This document shows positions 59,025 to 64,000 of a DNA stretch of 64,000 nt, in pieces. Source of the stretch: Jackrogersella multiformis. Lineage: Eukaryota; Ascomycota; Sordariomycetes; Xylariales; Hypoxylaceae. A model generated the notes under the pieces. That model did no database searches. It worked only from the letters and a program-made list of their open reading frames with translations, and was not told the origin of the DNA. Both the position numbers and the translations under genes were made by a program. The stretch spans positions 1,674,001 to 1,738,000 of the forward strand of contig CADCXD010000010.1 in the NCBI GenBank assembly GCA_902806575.1. The letters are read 5' to 3'. Numbering within the stretch: the stretch's first letter is position 1; each line of letters opens with the position of its first letter.

Positions 59025-62000
59025 CTATGCCCAAACCAGCTTCTTGATGCTATGGCCCCACTGCTCTAGAATGCCCGTGCTCCTCTTCGCCTCGGCGAGG
59101 GAGATGATGTCGCCTTTCTCTATTATGCTCCTCCGCCCCGAATCCGCCGGGATTGGCTGGTTGAAGACTATCAGCCGCTCGATCTCCGTGGCGATGACAT
59201 TGATCTGCTCGCTCTCCGTCATCCTCTCCACGTCCTTCGCGTCCGACACCGCTGTCCTAGAATACAACGCTTTGAGGGCGATCTTGCGCGGCGGCTGCGT
59301 CTGCGGCTTACCGGCGATAGCGTTGAGGATGCTTTGGTTTAGAATGCCGGACATACTAGCCGCGGCCTTGGCCGTTCCGCCGAGCATATCCTTCCCTGCC
59401 GCTTGATCTGATTGTCCCGACGTGCTAGACAAGGATCGTGTATTAGTTCTTTTGACATCGAACTTGCCTGGTTCATAAGTCACCACGATCCCGACATTCC
59501 TCGACTCGTCAGCCTCCGCCGGCGATATAGTTGAAGTTATATATGTGCCGACCTTCATTCCAACTATGTGTGCTAAGTCCACCCTTTCGAAGGATGATAC
59601 CTTGTCTAGCTTCCAATCGAACCGGCATAGATAGAGTGCCGTGTCTGTTAGGAGAAGCACTACCTCTTCAAACGGCAGAGTTTTGATGGTGTCAGATGTG
59701 CTAGGGCTCAGCAGTATCCACCCGCCGATGAAGTCTTCTTTGTCGTCTTCTATGGCAATCTTTTGGGACGTTTCGATGGCCGACTCCCTCATCTTTGACA
59801 TCGAAACCCCGGGGTCCTTGCTCATCATAGTCGATTCGAACTCGTCAAAGACCATAGAGGAAACGTTACCTAAGAAAAAGTCGATAGCAGCCTGTGAAAA
59901 ATAGTCGTTCACCATTCTAGCACATGCTGTTAGTGAATAATGAGTTAAGTTAAGTGCGGAATCAGTTTTTACCCGTTATAGAACCGTGTCAGGGACAAGC
60001 CGAGATCGTTTACCATACCGCGGTAGTCTCGTTTCCTCGTCCTAGTGTAATCGCCTTTCATAGCAGCAGTAGAAGCGTCTAAAATATTTCAAGTTAGCAA
60101 CTCTTTATTGCCTATCAAAATATCCTACATATCGATTAAGCAAAGGATCGACTTACATTGTTTGGATATGGCATCTCCATTGTCAGCCCAGAGGGTATTA
60201 AACCACGAGTTCTCTTGATCAGGTTGAATCGACATGTCAAAGCCCTCTTCCTTCAGCTGCATATCGAGCATGAACTTGCCAAAGGAACTTTGACAGACAT
60301 TAGTTCGGTCGAGACAATCCATACAGTTTGTTCTCAGTACGCCATTCTGCCTCCGTTCTATTTGGCTTCTTCTCTCCACAGTACTACCCGCCTCTTCGAT
60401 ATGTTTACCTAGGGTATCTAGGAGCAAGCTCACATTCTCGAATTTCATTCCGCGACACGCAGAGTGGAAATCGAACCATTCGAAAGCAAGTGGATGGGAA
60501 TCCTCTGCCTGCTGTTCATTAAATTTTCGAACGGCCTTCTCGTACTCATTCCCGACTATAGACTCGACGCCATGCTTCTCAACTAAATTTACTACTTGTA
60601 TTGATCCGTAAGCCCTGCCCATATATTCGAAGTGTTTCTTGAATGCCCGGAAATTTGCTTCTGGAGAATGCTGCAGTACCGGAATCGGTTTGAGGGAATA
60701 AGGCGATTGAGTAAAGAAAATTGGTATGCTGCCCCGTGCCTGGACAAACGAGGAGATCTTAGATGATGGATCCCATGTCGGTGTTGAGAGTATCTGTTCC
60801 GTCTCAACGAAATTCGCAGCATGGCCGTTGTCATCTATGCCACGCCGTAGGTAACGCAGCCCGGCTCGCCTAGTCGATCTCCTGGAAACTATGGTGATGG
60901 TAAACTTCTTCTCAGACGGTCTTAAATCAACAGATGCTCTCTCGAGTGAAAAGAACTCGGTATCACGCTCCGGAGGAGGTGACATGTCACTGAGTTCCAT
61001 GGAATCTTCCTGGGAATCGGATTGCGGCGGATGACGATCCACAATGAACGTTCTCTGTCCCACAAAGCCTTGCATCAGAGGTAATATTAATGATTCGTTA
61101 TTGGATCCTTGAAAGGGATTCATCAAATTCTGGTTCCAAAAGAATGTAGGATCAGCTACTTGATGTAGCGGAATATTCGTTGTCGCTGCCGTGGCGGACC
61201 GGCTGGCAGCACTCCTTGTGAGATCTACATCATAAGAGAAGTAGAAGCTCCTGGAAGTGCCGAGCCAGATATGTGCGAACCTGAGTAACTTGGGCATCAT
61301 ACTCTCCCCAACTGATGGTGTAGGTGGTGGGTCGACTCCCTCCTGTACCACTGTATCACTGAGCTCCTTTTCGGAATTACCGTTTCTCGACCTACTTGAT
61401 GAATCGCTGGCCTGGTCTGTAGTAAAACTACTCATGCCTAGATTTCGCTTCTGGTCCATCATCCACCCGCTGTGGCTGAACCAGCGTTGCGCGAAGCGTC
61501 CATAGCTCCCGCGACGCTTAATAACATCTTGGGCTATGCTGCTCCTCCTACCGTTCGATTCTGGCTCATCTTTATTTCCAGAAGTCTCACGATCACTCAG
61601 CCCTCCTGGATCTTCTACGTCGTCACCACCTGAGAATGAAGGGGCCTCAGCCTCGCTTTCCGAGTCGCTATCGTCAACAAATTTGTCGGCTGATGCATGC
61701 CGAAGCTTAGTTGCTGTGCTCGCAATGGCTACTTCGGCTTCGTTTCGGCTCGTGCAAGGAGTAAGGGCGACATCGGTCACAACATATACGGGAAAACCGT
61801 GAATTTGCGCCACTTGCTGTCTACCAGTAATAGTAATAAGATAGCTTAGGCGGGAGACAGTGAAGAGTCCTACGAGTGAGGAAGTCAGAGACAGTCTCTA
61901 CGTCTATAGACCATTTACAATAAAGGATTATTCTAGACAAGACGAACCTACAATTCCGAAAGCCTCGAAGGACAAATTCGGCTTCGAAGTGTCGGGCGAC

Positions 62001-62149
62001 GGGTCGCGAGGAAGCGAGGAAATAGTAGCATCTCCATATTTGACTTTAGTAGGTTGAGGAGTTCGCTGCCCTTTCGTCGCAAGAGGTTGAATTATGAGGC
62101 CATCGACGGCTGCGCATATGAGGAGCTTTCGTGCTAGTTGACTAGGCAT
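59025..62149 (-). CDS. SAC-domain phosphoinositide phosphatase with hSac2 domain
   Basis: SAC-family enzymes remove phosphates from phosphoinositides; members with a C-terminal hSac2 domain resemble INPP5F/Sac2, which acts on endosomal lipids. The model is complement(59025..59916, 59973..60078, 60157..61869, 61948..62149), 970 aa. Exon 1 encodes the start MPSQLARKLLICAAVDGLIIQPL, and exon 2 gives FGIVGLFTVSRLSYLITITG. The catalytic CX5R loop is NCMDCLDRTNV, Cys583 to Arg589. A Ser-rich acidic insert (SDSESEAEAPS) interrupts the SAC domain N-terminal part, as is common in filamentous fungi. The last exon holds the hSac2 region (about residues 680-850). The substrate preference is inference. 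Confidence 0.9.
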
Positions 62150-62787
62150 CCTGAGTATAATAGTGTTCGATCATGATATTCATAAGTAGGTGTAGAAATT
62201 ATATTAGCTTAAACTACATAGGTAGAAGACAGTAATAAGTACAAACGAACTTCTATAAAGTTTTATGTTGTAACTGATAAAGTCATTTTTAGAGTGATAA
62301 TGAATGTCTTAATTGATATAATTTTGGTGGGGTTGCTGATGCCGTCACAAGGTGGGGCCGAGTTTATACATAGTACTACACATCAGATGTAGGTATCTTA
62401 TGTAGCAGGCTCTACCTGGCAGCCTGGGCTGCTACCGTAGCGACATCGCTGATTCCAGGTTGCGCAGATGCACTAGCGGGATACATGCCTATGTAGGTAC
62501 CTCAATACATATGGCTGGGTACCTACTTACTTTACAGGTAACTTGCTATTGGATCGTTCAAGATATTATTTCGACATACCTATGTAGGTAGGTACCTATT
62601 GAAATCATGAACCAGGATGCGACAAAATGGGCATTACGACATAAGTAGATCGAGGAGCTTGTTCAATGAAGATAGAGTGTATTCCCTATACCTGCGCGCC
62701 TTTTCCCTAGGCTACCTATCTAAGGCTTTTAGCCTAGTACATCTTCCTATACAACGCCCTGAATTCCGTTCCTGACTCTTGGGTATC
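62150..62787. other. Intergenic region between the SAC phosphatase and SNU13
   Basis: AT-rich DNA with the phosphatase promoter and SNU13 3' end. Palindromic TAGGTACCTC and GTAGGTAGGTACC words occur at about 62490-62600. No gene recognised. Confidence 0.5.
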
Positions 62788-63337
62788 TTAAATCATGAGG
62801 CGTTCAATCTTGTCCTTCAGACTTCTAATCTGACCTGAAAGATCACTAGCCTCGTTCGTCGTGATCGATGCGGCGATGACAGCTCGGGAGACACCGCAAG
62901 CCCTGCCAAGTGCGATCTGCCCATATGAATTAGTATTTGAGCCTCCTAGGATAACTTTGATCGACAAACCTTGCTAGGGACATAGCAGTAGATCACATTC
63001 TTGTCCTCGCAGAGTAGCGGTAGGTGCAAGAGGATCGCAAGGGGAGTCGTGTCCGCGGCAAGGACAATGATCTCGGCAACACCTCTGTTCAGTGTCTTGG
63101 TCACTTCGTTGGCTCCTTTCTTGAGCTGGCGGGCATCTATACAAAACACGATTAGTGACCAAATTAACACCAAATACAACGAAGATATACTTACGGCCAG
63201 CCTGTTGCACAAGGTCGAGGATCTCTTGTGTGAGAGCCTGGTCGGCCAATGGCCAAGCTGCGAGCAGGTCAGTACAAGAAGCAAGCGTCCGTTTGGAGGT
63301 ATGTGAACTTACCAGCATTTTGATCTTGTCCAGACAT
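62788..63337 (-). CDS. SNU13: SNU13 / 15.5K RNA-binding protein
   Basis: Snu13 binds kink-turn RNA in U4 snRNA of the tri-snRNP and in box C/D snoRNAs, serving both splicing and rRNA modification. Four exons, complement(62788..62916, 62970..63136, 63195..63257, 63313..63337), keep frame to give 127 aa, the expected family length. The L7Ae fold is clear: [45 protein letters not shown] and [20 protein letters not shown]. The N-terminus ([14 protein letters not shown]) varies between species. One donor is GTTTGT, weaker than usual. The gene diverges from the next one on the right across 0.59 kb. Confidence 0.96.
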
Positions 63338-63924
63338 CGTGATGGTATAGGGTTCCTTGCGGTGGCTCGCCCTATTGAGAATTACGTGGAGTGTTGAATT
63401 GAAAGTGTTTTCGTAGAAAGATCGTAGTGTAGTATCGAAAATATTTAAAATGGCAAATAGAAAAAAAGTTCTACAATATGTACCTAGTGCTAGGTACCTA
63501 GGTAGATAAGTGTCAAAGCTTAAACGCCAAGATATTTAGTGGAACCTTGGAGCTTTACCTAATTGGAATTTTCCCATCCGGTCAGACGTTGCCCCGGTTC
63601 CGCTGACATAATTGAGATTGCAGGTGACTCGGTGCTGCAAAACCTTTAGCCCCTAGTCTCCCAATCAAAGGCCAAACCTTGCCTACCTAGCCTAGTAGCA
63701 CCTGCAACCTTCGCGAAAGCAACACTTCTCTCTCCCCCGTAATACATAGCTTCTTTTCCCATACTACACTACACTTTCGAGCTTCAACCATCTCAATCCC
63801 AAATTCAATCCCAATTCATCTTACCATTCTCATCTGTTCCACCTTGAAGGTCAATCATTCGAGAAATCTTCTATTCCCATTTCTTCTTCTTTCCTTTTAG
63901 AAAAACTCTTCTTCCACCATCACC
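63338..63924. promoter_or_regulatory. Divergent promoter region of SNU13 and the right-edge gene
   Basis: Contains the CCTAGTGCTAGGTACCTAGGTAG cluster at about 63482-63506 and, from about 63720, a pyrimidine-rich leader running up to the next start codon. No gene is seen. Confidence 0.55.
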
Positions 63925-63947
63925 ATGACCGAATACTCTGAAGCTTG
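63925..63947 (+). CDS. First coding exon of a gene cut by the right edge
   Basis: ATG in a CACCATGACC context after a CT-rich leader, encoding MTEYSEAW with the last codon split by a GTACGT donor at 63948. Only 23 coding nt are visible, so the product cannot be identified. The start and donor are well formed, which argues for a real gene. Confidence 0.5.
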
Positions 63948-64000
63948 GTACGTAATTGATAAATGCCTTCTTTCATCAATCCCCTTCTGCTATCAATCAA

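Overview
This window is nuclear DNA of a filamentous ascomycete (Pezizomycotina; gene content and intron style fit a Sordariomycete, but I cannot name the genus). The evidence is many short introns of about 50-140 nt with GT(A/G)NGT donors, CTAAC-type branch points and YAG acceptors, compact single-copy housekeeping genes on both strands, and a large iterative fungal polyketide synthase. I see no convincing tRNA, rRNA, CRISPR array, plasmid-like element or intact transposon.

Layout. 0-10.6 kb: the 5' part of a plasma-membrane syntaxin (SSO1 type, cut by the left edge), then the U3 snoRNP factor IMP4 and the nonsense-mediated-decay helicase UPF1 diverging from one promoter region, then a peroxiredoxin-like AhpC/TSA protein. 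11.6-21.3 kb: a nine-exon highly reducing polyketide synthase (PKS) of 2161 aa and, diverging from it across 1.4 kb, an FSH1-family serine hydrolase, the family that contains the PKS-releasing thioesterase LovG. 22.3-32.9 kb: TOM70, an aminodeoxychorismate-lyase-like class IV aminotransferase, a pepsin-type aspartic protease without a visible signal peptide, and a Barentsz/CASC3-type exon-junction-complex protein. 33-40 kb: a gene-poor block of about 7 kb full of short palindromic TACCTAGGTA-type words. 40-52.4 kb: an NBR1-like selective-autophagy receptor, the ER-Golgi cargo receptor ERV41, a two-part FUSC/DUF2421-type membrane protein and a low-complexity hypothetical protein. 53-64 kb: transketolase, the rRNA methyltransferase BMT6, a SAC/hSac2 phosphoinositide phosphatase, SNU13, and the first exon of a gene cut by the right edge.

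How the genes relate: most are unlinked housekeeping functions. There is a loose RNA theme (IMP4, UPF1, Barentsz, BMT6, SNU13). The only candidate functional unit is the PKS/FSH-hydrolase pair. In that PKS the KS, AT, KR and ACP signatures are intact, the two catalytic DH residues are substituted (His to Tyr, Asp to Glu), the ER nucleotide-binding glycines are lost, and there is no C-methyltransferase. It therefore looks like a ketoreducing-only enzyme descended from a fully reducing one. No P450, transporter or transcription factor lies beside it.

Gene models were built by hand from splice signals and reading-frame continuity; where exon boundaries are listed they keep frame through to the stop. 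Three splice details matter for anyone re-annotating: a 6-nt coding first exon in IMP4, a GC-AG intron in transketolase, and a 54-nt frame-neutral intron in the Barentsz gene.
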